DNA from: Acanthaster planci
Taxonomy: Eukaryota > Echinodermata > Asteroidea > Valvatida > Acanthasteridae
Assembly (NCBI RefSeq): GCF_001949145.1
Contig: NW_019091356.1
Location: forward strand, 930,789-994,788
Length of the DNA stretch: 64,000 bases
Direction of reading: 5' to 3'
Shown here one piece after another: positions 25,223-38,481 of the stretch (positions within the stretch are counted from its first letter, which is position 1; every line of letters begins with the position of its first letter). The notes beneath the pieces were generated by a model. The model saw only the letters and a program-made list of their open reading frames with translations. It had not been told where the DNA came from and made no database searches. The position numbers and the translations under genes are program-made.

Positions 25223-28200
25223 GAGAAGTTGCAGATTATCAGGATCGTGGAACCCAGACGGCAGCTGTCTTGGACGGAAAAAGAGATTTCGGCGGAAAAC
25301 TCTTTATATTAACTGGAAAAAACCTTGATCCGTCCCCAGATTTATCATCATGGCCACCAGCCCATCATGGAAGGTGGGCAATGTTGATTTCAAAATGTCT
25401 GGAATTTGCCTCCAGTTGAGGCTAAGGATAATGATAATTTGAAGTAACAGAATTTCAAGGGAACTTCCCAAATAAACATTTCCCAATTGCGTTTAATGAG
25501 ATTGGCTTTAAATGCAATCTCATCTCTGTGAAAAGAAAATTATGAACTTCACCTGGTTGAACCTCCTCGATTCTCAGGTCTAGGTAACCATTCTTTGACT
25601 TTGCACAGAGACTTAATTCCCAAGACTCCCCGGGAGGGATCAAACCGTTCCGTCCAGCCAACCATCAACTAAACAGGGCAGCCAGCTTTCCTCCACAAAA
25701 TGGGTGAGTACAAGGCTTGTCTGTCTGTCAATTTCATCCTGGGAGTTTACTAGTAATCCTAGCAAATCTTCCAACATCCTGAAGGGATCCAGGGGTCGGT
25801 AGATTCTCTGCAGTTCAACTTTCAAGAGGATTCAAGACCCATGTTACAAAATAATGGCTGAGGTCTACCTTCCTCAATCCTACAAGGATTTAAAAAATCC
25901 TGTTTTTGAAGAATTTCTCATTCACTATATATTTTCTCTTACTTTTTTCCTACAGAGCATCCTTTCGAGAAACGGGAATGGTTGAGAAAATGCTAGTGAG
26001 TGTCGCACCCGTGTACAGTCATGCTTTAATGTACCACTCTAAGAGAGATTTCTAGAATACCTCAGGACATATCCCTTGGCTTGAATGTGTTGGCTGTGTC
26101 TAATCTCTGCCTCCGCAGATTTCTCTGGTATTGCTTGAAAAAACCCTCAGTATGACGATTTTTTCCATATTGGTGAAGGTGAGGAAAAGTAAACAATAAC
26201 AGTGCAAATATATAAATCAAGAAATTATTATAGAATAACAAAAACAAGAAATACATAAGTAAAAGGAAAAACCAATATGGGGGCTTTTTCAGAAGCCGGG
26301 AGGCTTGTATTGAAAAGCCCTGGACAAAACAAACTTCACAGAGAGACAACTAAAAGCAAGACAATAAACAACAACAACAATAAATTAACTTAAGGGAAAT
26401 ACGTTATGATGGAAATAAACATTAATGAAAAAGAACAATAATAAATTTGGTAATTTATGTTAATCATGACATGCAATAAGTCTTCTATTTCTTTTTTTCG
26501 TTTGATGGCATTTACTTCATTTTACTGTGGTTATTTAATTCATTGATGACCAAAATGCTGACATTGTGCAATGACTTCCACATGATGTTGGGGGACAGGG
26601 GCGGGGTTCTCTGGGGGGTAGGCTGTAAGATTGTCCATAGACTGTTTGATGGTGAGAATTAGAATGCCCGTAACTGCTGTGTGCTGCCCCGTGGTTTTGA
26701 GGCAAATGTTCAACATTTTCACATTGTTTTCTTAACCTCCTCAGGGTTCCTATGGTTTTATCACGTGTTGTGACCGAGATGGCCGTCTATTTTTCCACGG
26801 AAGTCACTACGACGGAAATATGGAGAACCTCAAAGTTGGAGGTAAGCCAGCTAGACATGGATAAATTTTCCAAACTCTTTCCTGTTTGGGAGAGCTGGTT
26901 TGTAGTACACACGCCTCTAATACTTATGTTCTTTCTTTGTTGATCCCTTGGCAGACCCAGTAGAGTTTGAGACTGTCCCTGACTGCCGCACTGGCAAACC
27001 CATTGCTAGCAAGATCATCAAACTTAGCCCTGGCACTGTCTCCAACGAAGTCATCTCAGAAGAGATGTTAACGGGCCTTGTGGTGCTTGAAGCTAAACCA
27101 AGCAAGCAAAAAACAGTGAGTAAAACGCCAGAACCATTAGATTGGATTCCTTTGTGAGGAGCCTGATGTCATGCCAAAGATTTGAAAAGAGAGGAAATAA
27201 TCACTCTCAGATGGTGAGGAAAAAAGTCAAATATTTCTGTTTAAGTTTGTGCCCCCAAAATCTAAGTTAATATGAAACATAGCAAATTTGCATGATCATG
27301 GCAGAAAACGAAATCATTTGGAGGAGAGAGATTTGAAAGTCCTTATGGAGCTTTTATTGTGTTTTCAGCCGGCTGGTTGCCCAATAACTGCCGAATATGG
27401 ACGAGTAGCCTACGAAATGAACGGCGTAAGTTGGCTGCATTTATTTTTGTTTCCAGAGAATCATTCTATCTTGCCTTATTGTATCTTAATCCAGTCGCCC
27501 TGGGTTCCATAAAATTGAGGAACTTATTTAGGCCCAAACTTGAAGACAGAATAGAGAAGACAATAAAGAAATGTTTCGGTTCGTATGAGTTCCTATTTGA
27601 CAAATCTAAGATTTTAAGGACAAACGCCCCATCTTGTCTCACGAGTTTTCTCTCCAATATTTGACCAACCTCACATGGGCATCATTCTGAGAACAAATCC
27701 TTTTCCTGGCACTACCAACTGATTATGGAATTCTTATCTTAGGAAAGCTTCTTTCTTGCCTACGGGATGGAGGACATGTACGACAAAGGACGTCCTCTCA
27801 AAAAAGGAGACAAAGTCTCTTTTTTTCTTGCCACTGACAAACGGTAAGCAAGACCTCATGACAGTCTCATTTTATTCTTCATCTAATTCTCACATTGTCT
27901 GTTGGTCTAAGCTTAAAGAAAGGAAATTGAGAATAGAGAATGGAACTTCTGTGTTCCCAGTTGGGCTACTTAGCTCTTTTGGCATCTTGAACAACTAGGC
28001 ATTCAACTACATTTTGAGATGGTTCGTCGTTAATTTCTTCATTTCATTTGAATATGAACACCTTCTGCCAGTTTACAAATGTAGGCTTGATACCAGTCGC
28101 TTTTACCAGTAAATTGCTGAAGAGATTTGCAATGCACCATTGCAATTCACATTATTGTATATGGTCATGTGTTGGAAATTCTGAGACGACTGTTCATCCT

Positions 28201-31200
28201 ATTACATTGTTTTGAAGGAACGGCAACGTGCAAGCTCGGAGGATCCGGATGGTGGAGCCAGTTCAGGTGCCGAAATATCAAGGAGTCGTCTGCTCTATGA
28301 AAGAGTCATTTGGATTCATCGAGAGAGCTGATGTCGTCAAAGAGGTATACATCGGCCATTCATATTGGTTGTGTGCATTGATTGTTGAGGGCACTGTGTT
28401 GTATACTCTTGGAAGTTTTGGCTATGTCTGAATTAACTGGCTAGGGCCAGCTGCAGCACATGTTTCTATTGAAAGTTAACCGCAGCCGCAAGCCAATGAC
28501 TTTACCCTGGCTAACACATCATTTCTGTCCAAAGAGGTGAAGTGGGACGGGTCTCGTCTAGCTGAACCGTAGTGCCTAGACCAGCAGGCGAGGTCACATT
28601 GCCGTCAAATTAGTCACTTTAGAGGCAAAGTATTTTGGCACCAAAAATGTAAGAACTTTTCTACTTGCTGATAAAAGATCACAACTTTTTAATTGAAGAG
28701 ATAACTTTTCAATTGTCTCTGTGTTTCTTCCTTTCAGATTTTCTTTCATTACAGTAGCTTTACAGGAGATATCAATGACCTTCTACTAGGAGACGACGTG
28801 GAGTTTGAAGTTGGACATAGAAATGTAATTCCTTGTCAAGTGAATACCATTATCATATAAGTATGAGATTATGGAGTTTTGTCTCCTCCCTTCGTTTTCC
28901 ATGTTGTTAGAATTTGAAGTTTTCCCTACAAATTTTAAATAGTTCAACACCCAAGTAGCTGTCAGCAGGCCTGACTTCAACTCTAATCTAATTCTCCAAA
29001 CCTCTTAATTCAACCCAAATCCATTTGTTGATTCTCACGATGCAGGACAAGGAGGTTGCTGTCAACATCAAGAAGCTGGCGACTGGCACCGTCATCTTTG
29101 AGGACATCAGCGAGAAATTGGAGGAAGGCACCCTCTCCAAAACCATCCCTCGCTTCACGACCAAGAAAAGTAACGACCCGTTCCCCGGCAAACTCATCTA
29201 CGTCCTCGATGACGGAGGGTATGTCACACAGATTTCCTTTTGAATCGCTGTTGTTCCTTGTGCTTTTCTGTTTGAAAGGGATTCCGTTTGCATTACCATG
29301 TAAGATTTATAGTTCAAATTATCTCTGCTTTGTAAAAGAAAGAATTGTTTCTGTGCTGGAAATCAAATTGTATGAAACAGTGAATCAACACGTTGTCCAA
29401 TTTGGGCCCAACATTTACTCCTGGAAACAGTTTTGAAGTTAGCTTGTATTTTTCACACACCCCTCCATTGAAACTAACCTCTCCCCCTCATGCAAGTCCT
29501 CTAGCTTGTTAATCTTACAATCCATCTCACAAATCCTTGTCATGATTTAATGTATTTGCAGCAAACGTGAGTTATCCTTCGGAGATAAAGACCTTTTGAA
29601 TTCTTACACTCTATGCGTCGGCGACATAGTCAAGTTTAACATTGCCACCGACAAACGAGATCACCTACAGAGAGCCACCAACCTGGAACTTTCAGAGAAG
29701 ACTTTCAAAGAAAAGGAAGCAACTGAAGTCAGAGAAACGGTACCCCTCCATGAATAATGTCTGATTATTAAAGGAAGTTAGGAAAATGGAAGGCATAGTT
29801 TACCTTCAAGATTTAATGACACAAAACTATAAATCCTTGTGACGACTTTTCAAGAAAGATATAAAATAACTCATGATTTCTTTCAACTAAACCCAAGATG
29901 AAATTGACGACTTGCACCAATTTTTGCCATGATCTGAGAAAACTGACTTGAGGAGCTTTGAACCCGTGACTTTTTGACCTTTAAACTTCCTTCCAACTTC
30001 AGCTGAACAATACTTTTCTCTTTTGCCATCTGACCTTTTGACCTCAACCGTTTGACCTTTGATCTGACCAGGGTATCGTTGCTGCTGTCAAGGATGGGTT
30101 TGGCTTCATCAAGTGTGTGGATAGAGATGCCAGGATGTTCTTTCACTTCAATGAGATGCTTCACTCTGTAAGTCAAAATAAAAATTGAAGACAAACAGTG
30201 GCTTTGACCTTACATCTGAAGCCATGAAAAGTTTTTATATTGCTTCCTAAATAAGTAAATCCCCATTTTTTGTTGTTTTTACTCTGGATTGTTTATTTTT
30301 TTCCCCTGTAGGGTGACATCCACATATCTGACGAAGTGGAATTCTCTGTAATGACAGTAAGTATTCAAATTGTTTGAAGTTTTACTCAGGTACTTCTTGT
30401 CAGGAAATTCATTTCAGCTTAAGGCTGTTAGACTCCTCTTCCTTTAGTCCTAGCCAATTCTCTGCCATTTTATTTTCTAGCTCATCAAGTTGTCTTTAAT
30501 ATCTGGTAGTTTGAAATTCAACCCAAAAATTTTTGTTGCATCATCACACCCATATTTTCTTGGCTAGTTTCATTCCAGCCAACTTTGTCTCTCTGTTTGG
30601 TTTAGTTGTAAGTGTGAAGTTTTCTTTAAAAGTTTACTTTCTCCCTGTCACCTTGCAGGATCCCACCCAACCCCAGCGTCAGATTGCCACTCGGATTAAG
30701 AAGCTGCCCAAAGGCACAGTCACATTCCAGATAGTCCTAACCAAACGCCTGAAAGGATTAGTGGACAAGCTGCCTGATAACCTGGTAGGCTGCAAAATGC
30801 ATCGGGATACAGGCTTTGCATGGCTGCCATCTTGCAGGGCAGTGCTTTTGTTCCACAGGGTCTATAAAAAGGACTTATGAGGTTTCCCTGTGGAACAAAC
30901 GAACTGCCCTGCAAGATGGCAGTCATGCAAACCCTCTGTTAGGAACTAACTAGCTCTGTGGGAAGGAAACATGATTTTTCTTTCTTCAATTTTTCAATTT
31001 TGTTGAGACATTTTCTAGTATTTGGGGAAGTATGCCAAATCATGTTCTAGTCCGTATCTTGTCAATAGGGAGATGGTAGATAAGTAAAATTATATTCTAT
31101 TAATCAGTCAAAATTTATAGCAAAGTTTTAATTTTTTTCCCAATAGTGGGGGCGCAGTCCAGGTAAAAATCGTGACCATACTCCAGAGCTGGGCAGCATC

Positions 31201-34200
31201 AGTTACCGAGACAACGGAGCTGCCAAGGTCATCAAATTTCATGCCAAAGACACCGATGTACGCATCCCTCCGGACCTGGGTGACGAGGTACGTAGCAAAG
31301 AGATATTTACTGGCCAAATTGGAGCAAAGATTTCACTCATTTGACATGATGTGCACAAGAGAAAGACGGATGATCTCTCAGAGTTAGGTGTGGCTTTGGC
31401 AATAATGAAACCTTTGTTCATCATTTTGGTGCTATAAAAATTATGGTTTTTCTGATTTTACGAAGTGAACGAGGCCTGATCAAACCCAGCTGGCAAGCGT
31501 TGCACTTCAAGTACCGCTGCAGCAAATCTTCCAAAAACCTCAAAACTAAACCATAATGTAAACTCACCACCACTAGTGGCACCATCAATATCTAAGAAAT
31601 CCTGTGCGATTCTGTGATATCCAACTCCTTCGATTTTTTGCAATTCACAGGTGGAGTTCAACATAGCTGAGGTGAAGCGGGACGGGTCTCGTCTGGCTGT
31701 GTCCATCGTGGTGCTGAACCGTAGCGCCAAGACCAGCAGGCGAGGTCACATCGCCGTCTTGAAGGAGAGCTTTGGCTTTATAGAAACAGAAGATCACGAC
31801 CACGAAGTCTTCTTTCACTACAGGTAGGTGATTGGACACGTCAAGTTTGGGCTCATCTCTCAGGGCATTTTGATCAGAAACTTCTCTGAAGTGTTCCAAA
31901 GTTACCATGGCAGGAACTCAGTGCCATATATCCTGTGCCGGAACTTTCAAGGAGCAACAAGTCAGTTGTTAAGGAGTAGTGACTGGGCTCCGCCTTCCTT
32001 AAACTTGCAAAATCTCTCCAAAGCTCCAATGGATATTAGTTGAGGATTTTCTTGGAAACTTAGGGTTACTGAGACTCCTCACGGATGTCAGTTTGTTTGT
32101 TGTCCTTAACTCAAGTAGATCATATGTCTTTTCTACTTTTTATAAAAAAAAACCAGATTGCCACTTTGTCCAAGAGCAAGACTGTATTTGATTTGAAACA
32201 GTTCTGTATTATTTTATACCGTGCATTTGTTTTTGTCTCCCGTCACCGTCACACATGGAATGATCTTGACAGCTTTCAACCGGTTGATGTCACTCAGTCT
32301 GTATTAAATACTTGAAAGAAGAATATTTTACAATTTTGGTACCTTGCAGTGAATTTTCGGGTGACGTGAATGAAATTGAAGTCGGAGACGAAGTGAGCTA
32401 CTCTCTGATCCGCAAAGGACCAAAAATCAGTGCTGAGGAGGTCACCAGGCTACCTAAAGGAACCATCCCTTCTATGGTCAATCACTCAATTCTTTCATGA
32501 TTTCCCCCTCTCAAATCATTCTTTAAAATGAAATTTGAAGAAGAATTATGGGGCATAATCAGTTCACATTTGTGGAAAGGCCTCAGTGCACCTGTAGTTT
32601 CACTCAGGCCAACATACTGTACCTATGTTTGCAGTTTCTCCAGGGTACACTAAACTACCGATTCAGAGTTTGAAAAAAAGGGTCAGCTGTAAGAAGAGAT
32701 GTCAGTTGAAGGGTTCAGCATCGGAGTTGTGTGCCCAGGTCCTCATCAGGACAACTAGAGTAGGCTTATTCAAACTTCTGCAAAATGCCTCATCTGCTCC
32801 ATTGTGCGTTGTTTGCTACACAGACCAAGAAACCGGGACTTCTCCAAGGCAAAGTCATCCGTCCCTTGAGGAACATTGACCCTCAGCAAGCCGAGTATAA
32901 CGGGCTCATCAAAGTCATCAAGGAAGGTAGGGTGCACTGTTCCCGGTGTTACCATTCATCTGTAATGGAATTTGATTTTGTTCTTGTTGAAGAAATTAAG
33001 AGAATAATTGTGGAATTTTACTCATTCAGTGTTCAGTTTTGCTACAGTTCTACCGAAATGTTTACCAGTTATTGCCTTATCTACATTCTTCAGATGACAG
33101 TGAGGGTGCCGTCTACCCATATTGCATCATCAGCCTGTCGGACAAGCATGATTTCTTACAGAAAGGAGACCCAGTGCAGTTTCAGCTGGGTTCATCATCT
33201 GATAACGGCAAGGAGTGGGCATGCAGTGTGGTCACCATCAGGAAGATCCTACGCACTCACGTGGACTGCATCAAAGGACATGTATGCACAGACTACAGTC
33301 TTGTTCCCAACTCTCCCAACCTTTGCCTCAACCATCAAACAATCATCACCTATCAGTCCATCAACCATCACTTCTCTAACCATCAAACCATCAACCATCA
33401 ACTGTTAATCCATCAACTGTCACTACTCTAACCATCAAACCATCACCTATCAGTCCATCAACCATCACCACTCTAACCATCAAACCATCACCTATCAATC
33501 CATCAACCATCACTACTCTAACCATCAACCATCACCTGTTCATCTATCAACCATCACTACTCTAACCATCAAACCATCACCTATCAATCATCACTTCTCT
33601 AACCATCAAACCATCAACCATCACCTGTTCATCCATCAACCATCACTACTCTAACCATCAAACCATCACCCATCAATCCATCAACCATCACTCCTCTTAC
33701 CATCAAACCATCAACCATCATTCCCAAATTCATCAACCATTAACCACCAACCTATCAACCACCAACTAACCAATCACCTGTAACCCTGTCAGCCATCACT
33801 CCTCTAACCATCAACCAACAAACCATCCACCATCACCCTTTTATAAGGAGGTTTTCAGTTGAACATCTAAACATTTCTCTTTTGGACAGTTTGGCTTCTT
33901 GAACTATGACCCCGGAGATGGCAAGAAGCTGTTCTTTCACATGAGCGAGGTGCAGGATGGTTTTGACTTACACCCGGGTGACGAGGTGGAATTCGTGCTG
34001 ATTCAGAACCAGCAAAATGGCCGACACAGTGCAATCAACATTCGTCGACTCAGGTGAGATTTGGTCACAATTGTGTATGAAGGGGCACTACATCTTTGAT
34101 TGCCGTCTTTGAGTCAGAAAAAACAACTTGAGAAACTTGCTGAGATGAAGTTGCACCTGCTTATAGTTGGTAACATCTTAATTGATTGACTATTGAGCAT

Positions 34201-34530
34201 TTTTAACAGAGAAGAGCCAGTAGCTTTTTGAATTGGACATAGTATTTGAGCAAAACTATTCAATAATTCCAAGTAATGTCATGGGTAATGATAAGCTAGC
34301 AGTGAATAGACTTATAGGGTCATGTTCATAGCCTGCTTGATAGATGAATGTCTTCTTACGTCAACAGTGAAATCCAACGGCCAGGACATCTCAGCCGTCT
34401 CAAGAGTACACCAAGTGAGGAAAAAGGCCCTCGCATGATAGTTACGAGGACACCCAGAGGCCCAGATGGCACCAAGGGGTTCAACCTGGCACGCACAATC
34501 CAAAATGGAAACAACGAGAAGGAAATCTAA
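25223..34530 (+). CDS. CSDE1: Cold shock domain-containing protein E1 (UNR); start exon not found
   Basis: CSDE1/UNR binds purine-rich single-stranded RNA in the cytoplasm and controls translation and mRNA decay with PABP. Exons: 25223-25373 (probable), 25956-25995, 26745-26841, 26955-27115, 27369-27425, 27743-27843, 28218-28344, 28738-28824, 29046-29218, 29562-29739, 30072-30167, 30312-30356, 30659-30784, 31147-31287, 31651-31823, 32350-32476, 32824-32926, 33094-33281, 33890-34053 and 34368-34530. Phases agree throughout. From exon 2 on it encodes 781 aa, against 798 for human. Five canonical cold shock domains are seen: [68 protein letters not shown] and [18 protein letters not shown]. Degenerate domains lie between them, and the SUZ-C-like end is [18 protein letters not shown]. 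Donors at 32477 (GTCAAT) and 28825 (GTAATT) are weak. The first listed exon has no ATG, so a start exon upstream ending in phase 1 is missing. Confidence 0.94.
30812..30932. repeat. Dispersed palindromic element, copy 2 (CSDE1 intron 12)
   Basis: The best-preserved copy of the family. The left arm GCTTTGCATGGCTGCCATCT continues TTGCAGGGCAGTGCTTTTGT, then TCCACAGGG. The right arm returns as its reverse complement, starting at CCCTGTGGAACAAACGAACT and ending ATGCAAACC. The hairpin arms are about 50 bp with few mismatches. It begins only about 27 bases after the exon-12 donor. Each arm contains CAAGATGGC, a YY1-like core. Confidence 0.8.
33344..33835 (+). repeat. CCATCAA-type minisatellite in CSDE1 intron 17
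   Basis: Irregular repeats of CTCTAACCATCAAACCATCA and CCTATCAATCCATCAACCAT (about 45 bp together) run for roughly 490 bp on a pyrimidine/A-only strand. The array stops about 55 bases before the acceptor of exon 18 at 33889, so it occupies the region where the branch point and upstream intronic splicing signals should be. Confidence 0.85.
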
Positions 34531-36330
34531 AAAGCAAATCAGAAAAGATACAATCTGAAGAAAATATCCAATTTGGTTTGGGCAAAATGGCACTTTCTTC
34601 TGCAGTGGCAGATTTGCGTGTTCGCTCTGGGGAAGTGTTTTAGTTTCCTTCCAAATGAGATGAAGAAAGTAGAAAAACTGTTGAGAACTTATTAAGGTTA
34701 TTGGCTTTGCTGCAGAGAAAAAAGGACCCTCGTTTGACTTCGAGACTAACGTTGTGTTAACTGAACATGAGAAAAAGGGAAGAAAAAAATATTTAAATAC
34801 ATGCGAAAAAGCAAAGAAAAGAAAAAAATAAAACAAAAGTCTGTGAAATTGAAAAAAAAAGGAAAAAAAACTTGAAAAATTCTACCAAGAAAGTAAAAAA
34901 AAAAAAACAAGGAAAAAGTTAGATATTTACGATGAATTTGAAAAGAGGAAAAGAGAATTAATATGAAGACGGTATTAACCTGAAAAAGTATTAACCAATG
35001 AATGAATTACACTTTGCCAGAAATGTTTTTAAGATTTATATGCTCCGATTCTGCCAAAACAGTTGCACCAACGTCATTTTTAGTAAAGGTGCAGTAACAG
35101 GTAACTCTGTCATACTGCAGTTATGTAACTATGGTCTTGCTCCTGGGATACATGGATAAACTAATGTGTGCCCTTGGTCACGACATCATTGGCACCAATC
35201 CATTTTCATCCAAAGCCGTGTCTGAAAGTAGTGGCTGTGGCTAGGGATAGTATGAAAACCTGTGGAAGTTGCCTGTCAGTGGCTGTAGCCACTTTTCATA
35301 GCTAGGTGTGTTGCTGTAAGCTACAGCCAGTCCATTTGGACACATCCTAGCTCGTGCACAAAATGACCCAACAGACTATAGTGTCTGTGAAAAGCTCAAA
35401 TTGTCAGGCAAGACAAATTACTCTGTAAAAGTTCAATTCAAAAAAATAATAAAATAATTGTACTCTTGAAATCCATCTGCAGGAAAAAATGCTCAATGTA
35501 ATGGGGCATAAGACATCAAACAGATTGAAGTATGTTGTCCCAGGAAAACGGAGAATATGTTGAAGATCGTTCGGGGAGTTGTAGTAGGAATAGATGACAT
35601 ATTAATTCTTTCAAGCCATCTGGAGTTGATAAAAATTTGCTCCCAACAAGGGGGAAAAGAAACAAATGCGAGGCCCAACATTTCAAAACCACTGGAAACG
35701 TTCTAAGTGTACCCAGTGGACACATTCATTGGAAGGAAAAAGCAAAGAAGTTAACTCAAACTGCCACAGTGGTCTGTGCAATACGTGTCAACTCCAAGTC
35801 CACCTTGCGTGCAGGAAACTATAGGTTAGTCTCTTCATCCGCAGTAAGCAACCTGAATATCGTCGGGTAGGGACTTGGAACAAACTTGAGGGTCAGTTGT
35901 TCCTAGCCCGTGTTTGTCCTCTTGAAATTAAGGAATTCTACATTAACTAGGCACTAATTTTAAAAAAGGTAACAGATGCTATGACCTGTGCACAAGATGG
36001 CACTGAAGCAGGCAGTGCAAATTGGATCGGATATTACAAAGATGGTTATTATGCCTGACCATTTTTGAATTTAGAATTTCAAATCCAGCACCAAAGTCAA
36101 AATGCTGCCATTTGATAGTGCATTATCATCGCAGGGCCTTCTGTGTTATCAAGCTAGGAAACTCAACGGAATAGAGACACCACTGGCTTGGTAGTCTTGG
36201 CTGAGATTTGGTTTCCTTGCTTGGAAAATTTACAAAAGCACACTGTGAGCATTGTCTACAACCTCACGTTGTTTCACAGTGACAACTTTGAAGAAATACC
36301 ACTGTGGTGCGGAAAAAAGATGGAAATAAA
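34531..36330 (+). other. Probable CSDE1 3' UTR and downstream flank
   Basis: No coding exon was found. AATAAA-like signals occur in the A-rich stretch near 34826 and at about 36324 (GGAAATAAACTAAC), so the 3' UTR may be short or about 1.8 kb long. The section 34780-34920 is almost pure purine. A weak foldback lies at 35215-35352. Confidence 0.45.
35215..35352. repeat. Short imperfect foldback in the CSDE1 3' flank
   Basis: GTGTCTGAAAGTAGTGGCTG near the left end matches, in reverse complement, CAGCCAGTCCATTTGGACAC near the right end. Copies of GTGGCTGTAGC/GCTACAGCC lie between. The arms are about 30 bases and imperfect. Confidence 0.4.
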
Positions 36331-36659
36331 CTAACAACTCTGTAACAGAAAAAAGTGTTGTTTCTTATTGAATTATTGCTTTGTGTTGCTTGTCAAATGG
36401 TCAAAAATATATTTGGACTGCTATTTGAAACATTTGGATATGTTGACCTGGGGGGAAATCTAGTTGGTAAGGAAGTGCGAGTTTTCATTTACTATTTATC
36501 ATTTCTTTTGAAAATGCATATAAGAGACTGCACAAAATAATATGAAAAACAATTTTTTTCCTCTTTTTTTTCCAGAGTTTTTTGCAATGTTTGACTATTG
36601 CCGCGTTGCGCGCGTCTTGAAAAAAGGCTAGGGGGATATTTCCTTTGTGAAGTGACCTA

Positions 36660-36725
36660 GATGACCTCACCGGAAGTTAACTGTATCAAAGGGAGCCATT
36701 TTGTTCGTGACGACAGTTTGGCCAT
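36660..36725 (+). promoter_or_regulatory. Probable DYM promoter and non-coding first exon
   Basis: The sequence here turns CpG-rich (GCCGCGTTGCGCGCGTC at about 36601). It holds an ETS-type site ACCGGAAGT at 36669-36677, a GCCATTTTG motif resembling YY1, and a donor AT|GTAAGA after base 36725. An acceptor TTTGTTGCAG at 38354-38363 precedes the DYM start codon by about 118 bases. A first intron of about 1.6 kb between these sites is an inference without transcript support. The upstream boundary is arbitrary. Confidence 0.45.
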
Positions 36726-38383
36726 GTAAGAAGTGCTACGTGTCGCCTGAAACTGTGGTTAGTTTTACAGCCAGAGTAAACCTTGCAGTTTGAAATTGTG
36801 CTAATACTAGGTGTTGATTATTCATAAGTAGACTTTTGAAGAGGTGATTCCTGCCATTTCTTGCAATTTGGAGACGAAATTTCCAGCTAGATTTTGGATG
36901 AGAAATTGGGTTTTTTGGTTTGGTAGCTAGGTTCGCGTGTGATTTGTGGCCACGAATATCTCTCGTCGTGAGAGGTACCAGACTATTCTCTAAAGATTTC
37001 TTGGTCTTATCACTCGCTCTTATTCTTAAGTTTAGAGTGAAGCTTTTAAAGCTGAAGTGCACGTTTTTGGTGCATTTTCTTTCGGTTTGTACATATTAAT
37101 GATATGTGGTTATGCTGAAGTGCCGCTTGGAGGAAGAGAAACGTTTTGGTTTCAATTTCAGGGAGACTTTTGGGGACTGACACATGACTGAGTAAGACTT
37201 AGCTAAGGCCTATTTTTGTTGACCAAAATAAACCCTGGTCAGGGTGGCCAATTGGGCATAGAACTCCTTTTATTTTTAAAAAATTTTGCACATGTCTTAT
37301 TAATGCCCCTCTGGGAGTTATTATAAAAACTTATATCGCACAGTTGTCACCTCAAATGTGGCCAAAAACCACGCCAATTACCATGATTACATGTACTACT
37401 TCCAGAACTGAAAGGTTTTCACAAACCATACACCAAGTTATAGATAGCACTGTACAACCCGCTTTAGCAAAATTTCAGCTCTTTTGCCAACTTACCCTGT
37501 CATCACAAACATTTTGCACAAAAAAGATTTCATTCATCCCATCTTGATGAGGTAATATCATAACACATGTCAGCTGGGGAGGTTTATTCAGCTTATTTAT
37601 TATTAAAATGGTGAAATTCACATGTATTTTGCCCATATCCACATATCCATGTGCACTGTGTGTATATGGGGATATTGTACAAATACACGTGACCCGGCCC
37701 ACTCCATGCACACTGCACAATCGCAAGCACTGCACAGGCGACACCCGCCGGCCTATCCAACGACTTAACAGCGCATGCCCAAGCCAAGCATTTTAATGTA
37801 CCATGCAGTAATGTTAGTCTAGAACAAGTGCTCATCAACGTGTACATGTTATTGGCATACCGAGAGCTCCACGTTTTTCATGCACATGGGACAATTGTAT
37901 GGTTGGGGCAGTATTTTAACTAACACCGCAATGTAGTGTTTGCAGTTTAGTGATCCGAACTGTACATACATGATGATCGGGACTACCCTGATTAATTCTC
38001 ACGTACGTTGTGTGCAAAATCACTGGCCTGGTCAGTTTTTGTGGTACGCAAAATGCCGAGGAAAGAACGGCTGCAGTCAAAACAGGCCGAAGCCTTTCGA
38101 CACTCGGCTGCTGATTTGACACTTACAACTGACATGTTAAGTATAATTCGTATTCTACTTTTTCGTAGACCCTGAATCATTTTCATGCGATATAAACAAA
38201 AATCGGGATAGCATTAATGCCCAGAACTTTGGTACGCTGATGGTATTAATGCCCTCACGGTTGGCATTACTGCCCTTTATTTCAGCCAGTCCACCAATGC
38301 CAAATTCAAGGCCTGAGCCTCGATTAATTTAGTTTTCTATTTTCATATCTGCATTTGTTGCAGGAAATATTTGTGGCATTCTT

Positions 38384-38397
38384 GTTGCCACGGTAAC
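38384..38397 (+). promoter_or_regulatory. RFX X-box-like palindrome GTTGCCACGGTAAC in the DYM 5' leader
   Basis: The 14-mer fits the X-box pattern RYYNYY-(1-3)-RRNRAC with two spacer bases. It lies 85 bases upstream of the DYM ATG, in the predicted second 5' UTR exon. X-boxes are bound by RFX factors, best known for controlling ciliary genes. Binding here is inferred. Confidence 0.5.
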
Positions 38398-38464
38398 TCT
38401 CTTTTTTGCCCATCTTGGCCTCTCGACCCAAACTCACAAGTGTCACCAAGGGGTATTGACTACT

Positions 38465-38477
38465 GTTGCCTAGCAAC
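38465..38477 (+). promoter_or_regulatory. Second X-box-like palindrome GTTGCCTAGCAAC next to the DYM ATG
   Basis: This 13-mer fits the same RFX X-box pattern with one spacer base and ends four bases before the start codon. With the site at 38384 it makes two matches within 95 bases. Confidence 0.4.
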
Positions 38478-38481
38478 AACC

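Noticed and set aside
34312-34836. 174-codon ORF on the minus strand opposite the last CSDE1 exon
   Set aside because: It is antisense to a certain CSDE1 exon and its long Phe/Leu-rich part is the reverse of the A-rich 3' UTR.
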